A DNA stretch of 64,000 nucleotides from Mangrovimicrobium sp033283325. GTDB taxonomy: Bacteria > Pseudomonadota > Gammaproteobacteria > Pseudomonadales > Halieaceae. Of this stretch, positions 28,630-37,502 are shown in pieces. Every line of letters starts with the position of its first letter. Position 1 is the stretch's first letter. A program made the translations under genes and the position numbers. A model generated the notes under the pieces. The model did no database searches. It worked only from the letters and a program-made list of their open reading frames with translations, and was not told the DNA's origin. The DNA lies in the NCBI GenBank assembly GCA_033283325.1, contig JAWMQO010000005.1:310001-374000 (forward strand), in the 5' to 3' direction.

Positions 28630-29889
28630 CTAGACTGCAGCCTTTCGCGGCGGCAGCGTCGGCTCCTTCTCCGCGCCCTTGTCGGCGCGTTCCCTGGTGA
28701 TCCGCAGCATCAGCGGCACCAGCACCAGGGCCATCAGCGGCGCGAATATGGCCAGCAGGGCAAACAGCGTGGGCTGCATACCCTGGCTGTCCAGCGCCAG
28801 CCCGAGCAGCGGTCCGGTAACGATGAACACCGAGCGTACTGCGAGGCTGACCAGCGAGTTGATGGTCGCCCGGAATTCGCCGGGGACCCGGCGGTTCAGA
28901 GCCTCGTAGAACAGCGTCATCGACAGGCCGCGGGAGAGCTGTATGGCGAAGCCGCAGAGCACGCCGAACCAGCCTGCGCCCAGCGCCATGCCCATCAGGC
29001 CGGCCAGCGGTAGCAATGCGATCATCGCCAGCAGCGCCCGGGTGCCAAACTGTCGCTCGAGAGCATTACAGTAACGGGCGGCAAGGCTGGTGGTGAGCGC
29101 GAAGGCTGCCCAGATGTAGCCGAACCATTCCAGCGGAATACCCTGCAATTCCCAGTACTTCTGGTAAACCCAGAAGATATAGACCGCAAACAGCCCGAAG
29201 ACGCCTATTGCCGCTGCGGTCCACAGCACCACCGGGCGACCGAAGAGCAGGATACCCAGGATTCGACGGGCATTGCCCAGGTGGCCGCCCCCCTCGGGTA
29301 ACTGGCTGGTGATGCGAGGTACCTCCACCAGGCCCAGGCCGAGGACCAGTGGTGCGAAACCGACGATTGCCTGGGCCAGGACCACGCTGTCCAGCGAGTG
29401 GATCAGCAGCAGGCTGGCGACAACCCCGGCGGCGCCCGATGCGGCAGCTTCCAGGGAAATCAGCCGGCTCAGCGACTTGCCCGCCCCGGCACCGCCATCC
29501 AGGCCCTGCTCCTGCAGGTAGACCTCGGTGTCATAGAGCAGCGCCAGGTCCGCCCCGCTGATCAGGCTGAAACCCACGCCGAGAATCGCCTCGTAGATGA
29601 GGAAATCGACGAAGGTATCCGCCCACAGCAGGGAGAAAAAGCCGATGGCATTGAGCCCGGCGCCCAGCAGTATGGCGTTGCGACGCCCCCAGATGTCGGC
29701 GATGTAGCCCGAAGGTACTTCGAACAGGGCAATCGTCAGGGCGAACAGTGCCTGCGTCTGCAGTACCTCGCTCATCGACAGCCCGTGTCCCTGCAACAGG
29801 GGTACGTACACCGGCACGACCACTATGAAGCCGAGCAGGAAGCCCATCAGGTATATCGTCCTGATATTGTTGTGTAATTCCCTTTTCAC
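28630..29889 (-). CDS. MFS transporter
   Basis: This 419-residue protein has 12 hydrophobic segments. The start is a GTG at 29889 (MKRELHNNIRTIYLMGFLLG) with GAGGGA 7 bases upstream. The MFS loop motif appears as SGYIADIWGRRNAILLG after segment 2, with DLALLYDTE near segment 4. It resembles exporters in the drug-resistance MFS group; the substrate is unknown. It ends with a charged cytoplasmic tail (RERADKGAEKEPTLPPRKAA). Upstream lies a terminator for an unrelated small unit, so this gene likely has its own promoter within 29890-29953. Confidence 0.85.
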   Translation of the reverse strand: MKRELHNNIRTIYLMGFLLGFIVVVPVYVPLLQGHGLSMSEVLQTQALFALTIALFEVPSGYIADIWGRRNAILLGAGLNAIGFFSLLWADTFVDFLIYEAILGVGFSLISGADLALLYDTEVYLQEQGLDGGAGAGKSLSRLISLEAAASGAAGVVASLLLIHSLDSVVLAQAIVGFAPLVLGLGLVEVPRITSQLPEGGGHLGNARRILGILLFGRPVVLWTAAAIGVFGLFAVYIFWVYQKYWELQGIPLEWFGYIWAAFALTTSLAARYCNALERQFGTRALLAMIALLPLAGLMGMALGAGWFGVLCGFAIQLSRGLSMTLFYEALNRRVPGEFRATINSLVSLAVRSVFIVTGPLLGLALDSQGMQPTLFALLAIFAPLMALVLVPLMLRITRERADKGAEKEPTLPPRKAAV

Positions 29890-29953
29890 GGTTCTATCCC
29901 TCAGTTAAGGGAGAACTCTGAATGCGCAGGCCTTGGAAAATGGTGGGGAAATA

Positions 29954-29992
29954 AAAAAGGCCTCCGGAATCAGGGTTCTCGGAGGCCTTTTT
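29954..29992 (-). terminator. Rho-independent terminator of a short reverse-strand unit
   Basis: A 13-base perfect stem AAAAAGGCCTCCG / CGGAGGCCTTTTT with a 13-base loop. Read on the reverse strand it ends in TTTTTTATTT. It is 236 bases past the phosphorylase stop (30229), and 29 bases past the stop of a 29-codon frame at 30021, suggesting a short transcript in between. Confidence 0.85.
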
Positions 29993-30020
29993 GAAAAATT
30001 TTTCTAGCTCAAATGCTTCC

Positions 30021-30110
30021 TCAAACCACCCCGCATACCCACAGGCACACGGACGGCGCGGCGGTCATGCCGCTTCGCTTGTCGATGTATGCCTGATGCA
30101 GACTGGTCAT
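30021..30110 (-). CDS. Possible small protein or leader peptide, 29 aa
   Basis: A 29-codon frame (begins MTSLHQAYIDKRSGMTAA, ends with a hydrophobic Cys/Val/Trp-rich tail) starts at 30110 with AAGAGTG upstream. An overlapping 62-codon frame (30004-30192) ends basic (GMRGGLRKHLS). Both finish shortly before the strong terminator at 29954-29992. A weak promoter (TTGACC at 30187-30192, -10 near 30164) lies upstream on the same strand. I recognise neither peptide. The unit could equally be a small RNA. It sits in the 339-base gap between the MFS gene and the GH13 gene. Confidence 0.3.
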   Translation of the reverse strand: MTSLHQAYIDKRSGMTAAPSVCLWVCGVV

Positions 30111-30228
30111 TGGTTTCACTCTTTTGGCAATTTGAACTGCAATTGTGCCCGGAGGCGCAGGCTATAGTGCGCCTGGCGCGAGGTTTGGTCAACGGGGAAT
30201 TCGCCGGCTGTGGAAAAAGTCACAGCTC

Positions 30229-31674
30229 TTACTGTATTTCCAGGCTCACATCCTTCCCCGTTGTCACGTCACGGTAATAAATCGCCGTGGTATTGAATTT
30301 GAGGTCGACGAAGAGGTGGCAGTAATACTCGCCGTGGCGCCAGGCCATGGCGACGCTGGAATCACTCGAGTAGCACAGCTCGAAATGCCCGTTGAAGGCC
30401 GGGTAGCTGCAGCGAAAACGCATCAGCGCCAGTTGCCTCTGCACCACCGGGCGCTGGATTTCCTGCTCCACCTCCTCGAGGCTGTAGTAGTGTCGGTTGA
30501 TATCCCGCAGCTCGCCGGTCGCGTTCATCAGCTCTTCATCGTTGCAGCCCACCAGCAGGCCCACGTAATACACCTGCGGGATGCCGGGAGTGAAGAACTG
30601 GATCGCCCGCGCGGCAATGTAGGCGTCATCGTTTTGCATCAGCGCATCGTAGAAGGTGCAGGTGAGCTGGTAGATCGCCCCCACGCTGTGGATATTGACC
30701 GCGGACTTGCGCATGATCGGGTCGGCGCTGCGGGTCTCGATATTGTCGATCAGCAGGCGGATCTTCTCATCCGGCAGCACGCCTTCCACGTCGGGGATGC
30801 AGATGCCGTCGTGGGTATCCAGTACCGTGATCATGTTGCGCGGACACATGCGCAGCCAGTTCTTCAGGTAGACACTGTTGGCGTCGAGCAGTGAGTAGAG
30901 CAGCAGCGGCGGCAGCGCGAAGCCATAGGGGTGCATGTTGCGCCGACTGATGGCGTACTGGTAGCTGGTGTGGTCATGGACTTCCGGCAGGCATTCCGCG
31001 CCGTACTTCAAAGCCACTTCATTGATCCAGTCCAGATTGCGATAGACCTGGGGTTCGACCAGGAAACAGCTGCTGCCGATTTCCTTGGTGGTGTAGCCGA
31101 AGGCATCCAGCCGCAAGAGCTTCACGCCGTGGGAAGTCAGTTCGCGTATGTAACTCTCCAGCAACTGGTAGGTGAGCCCGGAATTGTAGTTGAGGTCGAT
31201 CTGCTGTTCGGTGAAGGTGCACCAGACCCGGGCGCTGGTACCGTCGGCGAAGGTCACTTCGCGGAAGGGTTCCTTCTCCTTGCGGATGTGTATCTTGGCC
31301 AGGTCGTCGTGGCTGATTTCACCGAAGGAATCGACATCGACGAACAACTCGGCGTACTTCGAAGCAAAGCCATGCTGCAGGAAATCCTTGAACTCCTCCG
31401 ATTCGTCGGAGATGTGATTGACCGTCAGGTCGGCACAGATATCGTAACTGGCCGCAATGCGTTCGATGTCATCCCAGGTGCCCACGGCGGGATCCACTTC
31501 ACGGTGGGTGAGGGGGGAGAAACCGCCATCGGCATTCGAGGGATAGAAGGGAAGGATGTGGACGCCACCCACCGCGTCGGAAAAGTGTGTTTCCAGGGTG
31601 TTGTAGAGATCCCCCAGGTTGTCGCCGATACGGTTCGGGTAACAGATGACTTGTACCGTGTTTTTTAACAGCAT
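30229..31674 (-). CDS. GH13_18 sugar phosphorylase, probable glucosylglycerol phosphorylase
   Basis: This 481-residue protein belongs to the sucrose-phosphorylase subfamily. The start at 31674 follows AGGGAGAG; seven further codons upstream are rejected. Catalytic residues are visible: nucleophile Asp190 (LLRLDAFGY), acid/base Glu231 (LPEVHDHTS) and Asp289 (VLDTHDGI). Family members split alpha-glucosides with phosphate to give glucose-1-P; the subfamily includes sucrose, glucosylglycerate and glucosylglycerol phosphorylases. The neighbour 52 bases upstream is a glucosylglycerol-phosphate synthase/phosphatase, so glucosylglycerol is the likeliest substrate. Sucrose cannot be excluded from sequence alone. 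The role would be recycling of the osmolyte when salinity drops. Confidence 0.85.
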   Translation of the reverse strand: MLLKNTVQVICYPNRIGDNLGDLYNTLETHFSDAVGGVHILPFYPSNADGGFSPLTHREVDPAVGTWDDIERIAASYDICADLTVNHISDESEEFKDFLQHGFASKYAELFVDVDSFGEISHDDLAKIHIRKEKEPFREVTFADGTSARVWCTFTEQQIDLNYNSGLTYQLLESYIRELTSHGVKLLRLDAFGYTTKEIGSSCFLVEPQVYRNLDWINEVALKYGAECLPEVHDHTSYQYAISRRNMHPYGFALPPLLLYSLLDANSVYLKNWLRMCPRNMITVLDTHDGICIPDVEGVLPDEKIRLLIDNIETRSADPIMRKSAVNIHSVGAIYQLTCTFYDALMQNDDAYIAARAIQFFTPGIPQVYYVGLLVGCNDEELMNATGELRDINRHYYSLEEVEQEIQRPVVQRQLALMRFRCSYPAFNGHFELCYSSDSSVAMAWRHGEYYCHLFVDLKFNTTAIYYRDVTTGKDVSLEIQ

Positions 31675-31726
31675 AACTCTCCCTCGGCCGGCCATAGGCC
31701 GGGCCTGTTGTGCTTTCTGGAATCCG

Positions 31727-34021
31727 CTAGGCGACCTGGATGTCGCTTATAGAGTCTTGCTGTTCCAGCGGCTTTTCACTCCCGGTAAAGCTTGCGGCGT
31801 ACCCTTTCACCGAGTCGAGATAGTCTTTTGCCCAGTAGTCGATGTCGTAGTGGCGGACGATGTCGAAGGCTTCGACAAGTCGGCTGCGGGCCTCCTCCCG
31901 GCCCATCGACAACGCGAAATAGCAGGTGTCCGCCAGCTCGCGCGGGTCGTGCGGGTTGGCGAGTACCGCGCCGCGCAATTCCGCCGCGGCCCCGGCGAAT
32001 TCCGACAGCACCAGTACCCCGTTGCCCTGGATCTTGCCCTGTGTTGCGATGTATTCCTTCGCGACCAGGTTCAGGCCGTCGCGCAGCGGGGTGATCCACA
32101 TAACATCAGCCATGGCGTAGTACGCGACGAGTTCCTCGAAGGGCAGGGCGCGGAAGAAAAATTGCACCGGTGTCCAGCCGACCCTGGCAAAGCAGCCATT
32201 GATGCGCCCGACGGTTTGCTCGATCTGGACCTGCAGTTCGTCATAGATGGTCATGCCCTTGGCTGCGGGGACGCAGACCATGATCAGGGTGACCTTTTCC
32301 ACCAGTTCCGGGTGTTCGTCCAGGAGGCGCTCGAAGGCCTCGAGTTTTTCCAGGATGCCCTTGGTGAAGTCGAGCCGCTCGACGGACAGTACCAGTCGCA
32401 CACCGCTGAGTTCATCGCGCAGGGCATCCATCCGCTCCTGGGTGTCGGGATCCAGCAGTACGTTCTCCACCCGGCTGAGGTCGAGGCCGACGGGGTGGGC
32501 GCCGAGACCGATATAGCGATCGTTGACTTTGATCCGTGTGGTCATCTCGTCGAGACCCACGGCACAGCCGTAGCTCAGGAAGCGCGGTGAACAGCTAACC
32601 CGCTCGGCGACTTCCACCGGCATGACTCCGCGCGCTACATCGACAAAGTTTTCCGCCTGGCGTGGGATATGGAAGCCGATGTAGTCGCACTGGAGCAGGC
32701 TGCCGACGATATCGCGGCGCCAGGGCAGTACGTTGAACACATCCGCCGAGGGAAAGTAGGTGTGGTGGAAAAATGCGATGGTGACGTCCGGGCGCAACTC
32801 CCGCAGGAAGGCCGGCACCATCCACAGGTTGTAGTCGTGAATCCATACTGTGGCGCCTTCGGCGGCCTCCGCTGCAGTGCACTCGGCAAACAGGCGGTTC
32901 ACCTCGAGGAAGGTTTTCCAGTGCTCTTCCTGGAAAGAAGCGCGTTCCCAGAAGGTGTGCAGGGTCGGCCAGAAGGCCTCCTTGGAAAACTTCTTGTAGA
33001 AAATGTCGACGTCCTGTGCCGTCAGTGAGACCCGTGCAGCTACCAGGTTGGGGTAGAGCTCCTTGTCCACTTCGGTGTGTACTGCAAACTTGCCGTCCGC
33101 CCCGGTGTGCTGTGCCCAGGCGACCCAGGATCCGGAACGCCCGTCGGCGAAGAAGCTCAGCAGGGTGGGGATGATGCCATTGGGCGACCTGGGCCGCCGC
33201 CGGATCACCTCGCCATTCTCCACGAATTCCTCGTAGGGCAGCCGGTGATAGACGATAACGAGGTCGGATTTTCCGGACTGACAGCTCTCGCGGATTTCGG
33301 TGTCGATGCCCGCGCGCCCGAGGTAGGAAAAGTAGCTGATCGCTTCTAGTATGCCACCGCAGCCCGGCGCCTCGGCGTGGTAGACCCTTGAGCGCCCCTG
33401 TGTGGCCTCGATCAGCGCATCCTCAGACTCGCCGACACAGACACCGTTGAAGGCCTGTTCGTACATCGAGAGGTCGTTGAGGGTGTCCCCTGCCACCAGT
33501 ACGCGGGCGGGATCGACGCCGAGGTAAGTGATGAGGGCCGTGAGTGTGCGGCCCTTGTTGATGCCCCTGGGCAGCACGTCGAGGTAGTGTCCGGCGGAGT
33601 AAAGCAGGTCGCAGTCCAGTTCCTCGACGATATCGTGGATCTCCGCGGTGACCGCATCGGCGGCGCAGAAGTAGGAGCAGCGGCGCTCCTGGGGAACGTC
33701 CTGTCGCTGGATATCCTTGATGTGCTGCAGCGCCTCTTCGACCACGTGCTCGCCGGGCCAGAGATTGTCGATATCTCCCTGCAGCGGGTGCAGGGGCTGC
33801 AGGTTGGTGCCGTCCACCACGGTACAGCCGACGTCGCAGATGATGTAGCGGGGTGCCGGGATCATTGGATCGGATAGAAGGGGTAGCACCGATTCGAGAC
33901 CGCGGCCGGTGACGAATACGAGATCGATATCGGGGTGAGAAGCGATGAGTTGGTAGAGATTGGTTCGATCTTTCAGGTCGCCCCCGAGAAAGGTGCCGTC
34001 GAGATCAGTTGCCAAAAGCAT
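31727..34021 (-). CDS. Fused phosphatase / glucosylglycerol-phosphate synthase (GgpPS)
   Basis: This 764-residue protein has two domains. Residues 1-240 are a HAD phosphatase: nucleophile motif LLATDLDGTFLG (Asp6, Asp8), VFVTGRG, and VLVAGDTLNDLSMYE. Residues 260-750 are a GT20 retaining glycosyltransferase of the GgpS/trehalose-P synthase type: VWIHDYNLWMVPAFL, FFHHTYFPSADVF, VERLDFTKGI and TPLRDGLNLVAKEY. Known proteobacterial GgpPS fusions make glucosylglycerol from ADP-glucose and glycerol-3-P in one polypeptide, with this domain order. The sucrose- and trehalose-type alternatives fit less well. The start at 34021 follows AGGGAG. Synthesis should rise with salt. Confidence 0.9.
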   Translation of the reverse strand: MLLATDLDGTFLGGDLKDRTNLYQLIASHPDIDLVFVTGRGLESVLPLLSDPMIPAPRYIICDVGCTVVDGTNLQPLHPLQGDIDNLWPGEHVVEEALQHIKDIQRQDVPQERRCSYFCAADAVTAEIHDIVEELDCDLLYSAGHYLDVLPRGINKGRTLTALITYLGVDPARVLVAGDTLNDLSMYEQAFNGVCVGESEDALIEATQGRSRVYHAEAPGCGGILEAISYFSYLGRAGIDTEIRESCQSGKSDLVIVYHRLPYEEFVENGEVIRRRPRSPNGIIPTLLSFFADGRSGSWVAWAQHTGADGKFAVHTEVDKELYPNLVAARVSLTAQDVDIFYKKFSKEAFWPTLHTFWERASFQEEHWKTFLEVNRLFAECTAAEAAEGATVWIHDYNLWMVPAFLRELRPDVTIAFFHHTYFPSADVFNVLPWRRDIVGSLLQCDYIGFHIPRQAENFVDVARGVMPVEVAERVSCSPRFLSYGCAVGLDEMTTRIKVNDRYIGLGAHPVGLDLSRVENVLLDPDTQERMDALRDELSGVRLVLSVERLDFTKGILEKLEAFERLLDEHPELVEKVTLIMVCVPAAKGMTIYDELQVQIEQTVGRINGCFARVGWTPVQFFFRALPFEELVAYYAMADVMWITPLRDGLNLVAKEYIATQGKIQGNGVLVLSEFAGAAAELRGAVLANPHDPRELADTCYFALSMGREEARSRLVEAFDIVRHYDIDYWAKDYLDSVKGYAASFTGSEKPLEQQDSISDIQVA

Positions 34022-34401
34022 TTGAAACTCCCTGTCGTTGCCGGTTCATTGCAATGCGACGTGTCGCGCACGCCGGAACGGGAGAGCCTCGTGCTGCAAG
34101 CTCAACCATTCTGCTCCGGACCATTCAGGCCCTGGAGCTGTTTTGCCAATAAACAGCCTCGGCGGGGGTATCTGGTTTTTATATCGCGAGGGAAAACAGC
34201 ACACGCACCGAAGTGCCTAGTGACAAAATGTTTTCTTCATTTCGCCCGGGAAATTTCACCGAAAAATTGGAAGTTTCCGGGCGAACGCTTTTCATTAAAC
34301 CAGAAAATCACGAGAAATTCTAAGGTTTCTCGGTTTTACCGCAAAACACGGTGTAGCGCCCTGATCAAAAAATGGGAAAAACAGCGGGAAAAACAGCGAA
34401 A
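34022..34401. other. AT-rich 380-base gap upstream of the GgpPS gene, with two hairpins
   Basis: This stretch is clearly richer in A and T than its surroundings and has no credible gene. It contains a hairpin TTCGCCCGG.. (34241-34257) / ..CCGGGCGAA (34270-34285) with near-matching arms, and CGAGAAA / TTTCTCG (34311-34332). The promoter of the GgpPS operon should lie here, together with the 3' end of the SSS symporter transcript. AT-rich DNA ahead of an osmolyte gene fits salt-sensitive nucleoid control, but this is inference. Confidence 0.55.
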
Positions 34402-35952
34402 TTACCAGAACCACGCAACCAGGCCCAGTGTGGCGATCACCAGCAGTGCGATCTGTATTTTCAAACGGGCGGAAAGGTTTGTGACTTCGTGACGTGAAAC
34501 CGCGGCGATCTGTCCGGGGCCGGGTTCTCCGTCCTGGCTGAGTAGCTGTGCCGCCAGTACCAGGGCCACCGTTGTCGCGAACAGTAGTCCTGCGACGATG
34601 GTGAAATGTAGTGAGTGCCAGCCCAACTGGGCGGCGATAAAGGCAAGGGCCGAGAGCAGGTGGCCGAGTACCAGGCCGCGGAGGGCGGCTTTGGCCCCGA
34701 CGCGCTTGCTGCAGAAGCCGAGTGTGAAAACGGCTACCAGTGGTGGTGTCACGTAGGCGAAGGTTTGCTGCAGGTAGGCGAAAAGGCCCGGGAAACGATC
34801 GATGGCCGGCGCCCACAGCGCGGCCAGCAACATCAGGACGATCGTGCTGATGCGACCGTAGCGCGCCAGTTGCCGGGAGGTCACTGCGGGGAAGCGCGGT
34901 TTGACGAAGTCCACCATCAACAGGGTGGAGGCGGAGTTCAGGGTCGAATCGACGCTGGACATGATGGCCGCCATCAGCCCCGCCAGCATCAGCCCGGCGA
35001 GGCCCGCGGGGGCATATTCCGCGATCAGCCGGGGGAATACCGTGTCCGCGCGCTCCAGGTCCGGCAGCAGCGCCGCCGCCATGGCGCCGGGCATGACCAT
35101 CAGGAACAAGGGCAGCAGTTTCAGTGCAGCTGCCAGCATCGCGCCCTTTGCGGCGGCTTCGACGCTGCGGGCCCCGAGCAGGCGCTGTGCAACGTACTGG
35201 TTCATGGTCCAGTAATAAAAGCCCAGGAGTGGCAAGCCGATCAGTGTACCGAGCCAGGGCAGCGCCGGATCGTCCAGCGGCCTGATCAGGGACATGTGGT
35301 CGGGTTCCACAGAAGCGAGCACGCGCGACCAGCTGAAGTCGAATTCACCAAAAACCGTCAGCGCGAGAATCAGCGAGCCGAGCAACAGGACCACCGCCTG
35401 GAGGACGTCGGTGTAGACCACAGCACGCAAGCCGCCCGCTGCGGTGTACAGCCCGGCAAAGACTGCCATCGCTGCGCAGGTCGGTGCGAGACTGAGATCG
35501 GGGAAAAACAGCATCAGCACCAGTGCCCCGGCGTACAGGCTGCCCGCTGTATCGAGGACGATACTGAGGAACAGGGAGGTAGCGGAGAGGTACTTGCGCA
35601 GGGCCGGGCTGAAGCGCTGTTCCAGCAGTTCCGGAACGGTGGTTATACGCCTGCCGATGAATACCGGCAGCACGAATATCGCGGTGAACAGCAACACCAG
35701 CGCCGCCATCCATTCATAGTTTGCCACCGAGATGCCCGACTCCCAGGCAGCGCCGGGCAGGCCAATCAGGGTGGTCGACGAAATATTCGAGGCGAAAAGC
35801 GACAGGCCGATTACCGCGGGTCCGAGGCTGCGGCCGGCGAGAAACAGCTCGTCCGTATCCGGTGATTTACGTGTCACCAGGGCGCACAGGACGATTACCA
35901 CACAGACATAGCCGACGATAACGGCGTAATCCAACGTTGCTAGCGTTGGCAC
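34402..35952 (-). CDS. Sodium:solute symporter (SSS family, sugar/osmolyte type)
   Basis: This 516-residue membrane protein has 13-14 hydrophobic segments in the SSS/SGLT pattern: SLFASNISSTTLIGLPGAAW in segments 1-2, TAAGGLRAVVYTDVLQAVVL (the SGLT-type segment 5) and MAAIMSSVDSTLNSASTL (sodium-site serines). I chose the GTG at 35952 because a G-run GGGGGGGA sits five bases upstream; a TTG five codons earlier lacks a ribosome site. It lies on the same strand as the glucosylglycerol genes, 380 bases upstream. Uptake of sugar or glucosylglycerol driven by sodium is a reasonable inference; the substrate is not shown by sequence. Confidence 0.85.
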   Translation of the reverse strand: MPTLATLDYAVIVGYVCVVIVLCALVTRKSPDTDELFLAGRSLGPAVIGLSLFASNISSTTLIGLPGAAWESGISVANYEWMAALVLLFTAIFVLPVFIGRRITTVPELLEQRFSPALRKYLSATSLFLSIVLDTAGSLYAGALVLMLFFPDLSLAPTCAAMAVFAGLYTAAGGLRAVVYTDVLQAVVLLLGSLILALTVFGEFDFSWSRVLASVEPDHMSLIRPLDDPALPWLGTLIGLPLLGFYYWTMNQYVAQRLLGARSVEAAAKGAMLAAALKLLPLFLMVMPGAMAAALLPDLERADTVFPRLIAEYAPAGLAGLMLAGLMAAIMSSVDSTLNSASTLLMVDFVKPRFPAVTSRQLARYGRISTIVLMLLAALWAPAIDRFPGLFAYLQQTFAYVTPPLVAVFTLGFCSKRVGAKAALRGLVLGHLLSALAFIAAQLGWHSLHFTIVAGLLFATTVALVLAAQLLSQDGEPGPGQIAAVSRHEVTNLSARLKIQIALLVIATLGLVAWFW

Positions 35953-36119
35953 GGTGTCCCCCCCCAATCAGGAATGCGGCCCGCGCGATGGCGGCGGACC
36001 ATTAGCCCCATTCATACGTGATGCGCCGGGAAATTTCAAACTGCTCCGGCTTCTATGTTCCTTTGTGAGCACCCTGAAGTACTATTGGGGCGTCAGCCTC
36101 CAGGTTTGGATCGATAGCA

Positions 36120-37502
36120 ATGCCCGAAAAAATTCCCTTCGCCAGCGTCCGGCCGCGCCACAGTCTCGACCTCCTTTCCCAGCGCGAAATGATCAGCGTT
36201 GTGGAGGCGAACCGCGATGTCCACGCGATCTTCCGTCGCTGCGCGCTTGCGGTACTGAACACCGGAAGCAATATCGACGACGCGCGCGAGGTTTCAACGT
36301 TTTTCGAGGACTTCGACCTGCGGGTTGTGCCCGAACCACGGGGCCTCAAGCTGGAACTGCACAACGCTCCCGCCCAGGCCTTCGTCGACGGTCGAATGGT
36401 CGAGGGCATACGTGCCCACCTCTTCGCCGCACTGCGTGACATGGTTTTTACCCAGCACAAGCTGGAACAGCAGGGGCAGTTCGACCTCGACACCGGTGCC
36501 GGCATGACCGACGCCGTGTTCCGGATTCTGCGCAATGCCAACATCGTGCGCAGCGACACACCGCCGCAACTGGTCGTCTGCTGGGGTGGGCATTCCATTC
36601 CACGCGAGGAGTATGATTTCTGCAAGGAGGTGGGCTACCAGCTCGGCCTGCGTGGCATGGACATCGCCACGGGCTGCGGGCCGGGCGCTATGAAGGGGCC
36701 GATGAAGGGGGCGGCCATCGGGCACGCCAAGCAGCTCAATCGTGACTGTCGCTACGTGGGCATCAGTGAGCCGGGCATCATCGTCGCCGAATCGCCCAAC
36801 GCGATGGTGAATGAACTGGTAGTCCTGCCGGATATCGAAAAGCGGCTGGAAGCGTTTATCCGCCTGGCGCACGGTGTCGTGGTGTTCCCGGGCGGTGTTG
36901 GCACGGCAGAGGAAATCCTTCATTTGCTGGGTGTGAAAATGCATCCTGCCAACGCTGGTATTCCCCTGCCGCTGGTGCTGGCGGCCCCCGCCGGTAGCGA
37001 GGACTGGTTCCGGCGAATCGACCATTTCCTGCGCCAGAGTCTGGGCGACGAGGTGGCTGAACACTACGAGATAATTCTCGGCGACCCGGTTGCAGTGGCG
37101 CAGCGGATGAAGCGCGGCGTGCGCGAGGTGAGGGATCACAGGGTTCGCACCAACGAATCTTTCAGCTTCAACTGGGGCCTGCATATCGAGGAGGACCTCC
37201 AGGTCCCCTTCCAGCCGGACCATGAACGCATGGCCGCGCTGCGCCTGGAGCGCTCGCGGCCGCGCCACGAATTGACCGCCGATTTGCGGCGAGCGTTTTC
37301 CGGGCTGGTCGCCGGCAACGTCAAGGAGGCAGGTATCCGCCAGATCGAATCCAGGGGCCCCTACCAGTTGCACGGGGATGCCGGGGTTATCAGCTCCCTG
37401 GGGACCCTGCTGGAGGGCTTCGTGGCGGAGGGGCGGATGAAACTGGACCCGGCAAGCTACGTCCCCTGCTTCGAGCTGGCGGATCAGCGTACCGAGCGAT
37501 AG
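36120..37502 (+). CDS. ppnN: Nucleotide 5'-monophosphate nucleosidase PpnN (LOG family)
   Basis: This 460-residue protein matches E. coli PpnN (YgdH) along its length. The central LOG/lysine-decarboxylase-like domain has GMDIATGCGPGAMKGPM and the FPGGVGTAEEILHL motif. The N-terminal helical domain and the C-terminal domain (VAGNVKEAGIRQIESRGPYQ) are both present. It cleaves purine and pyrimidine monophosphates to base plus ribose-5-P and is known to bind (p)ppGpp. The ATG at 36120 has only a weak ribosome site. Its 3' end overlaps the convergent cfa gene by 19 bases. Confidence 0.93.
   Translation: MPEKIPFASVRPRHSLDLLSQREMISVVEANRDVHAIFRRCALAVLNTGSNIDDAREVSTFFEDFDLRVVPEPRGLKLELHNAPAQAFVDGRMVEGIRAHLFAALRDMVFTQHKLEQQGQFDLDTGAGMTDAVFRILRNANIVRSDTPPQLVVCWGGHSIPREEYDFCKEVGYQLGLRGMDIATGCGPGAMKGPMKGAAIGHAKQLNRDCRYVGISEPGIIVAESPNAMVNELVVLPDIEKRLEAFIRLAHGVVVFPGGVGTAEEILHLLGVKMHPANAGIPLPLVLAAPAGSEDWFRRIDHFLRQSLGDEVAEHYEIILGDPVAVAQRMKRGVREVRDHRVRTNESFSFNWGLHIEEDLQVPFQPDHERMAALRLERSRPRHELTADLRRAFSGLVAGNVKEAGIRQIESRGPYQLHGDAGVISSLGTLLEGFVAEGRMKLDPASYVPCFELADQRTER

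Noticed and set aside
31727..34021. Trehalose-6-phosphate synthase/phosphatase (OtsAB-type fusion)
   Set aside because: The phosphatase domain is N-terminal, as in GgpPS, and the neighbour is a GH13_18 phosphorylase, which fits glucosylglycerol better; biochemical proof is still absent.
34615..35865. 416-codon forward frame opposite the SSS symporter
   Set aside because: Gln/Gly/Arg-rich shadow translation typical of the antisense of membrane proteins.
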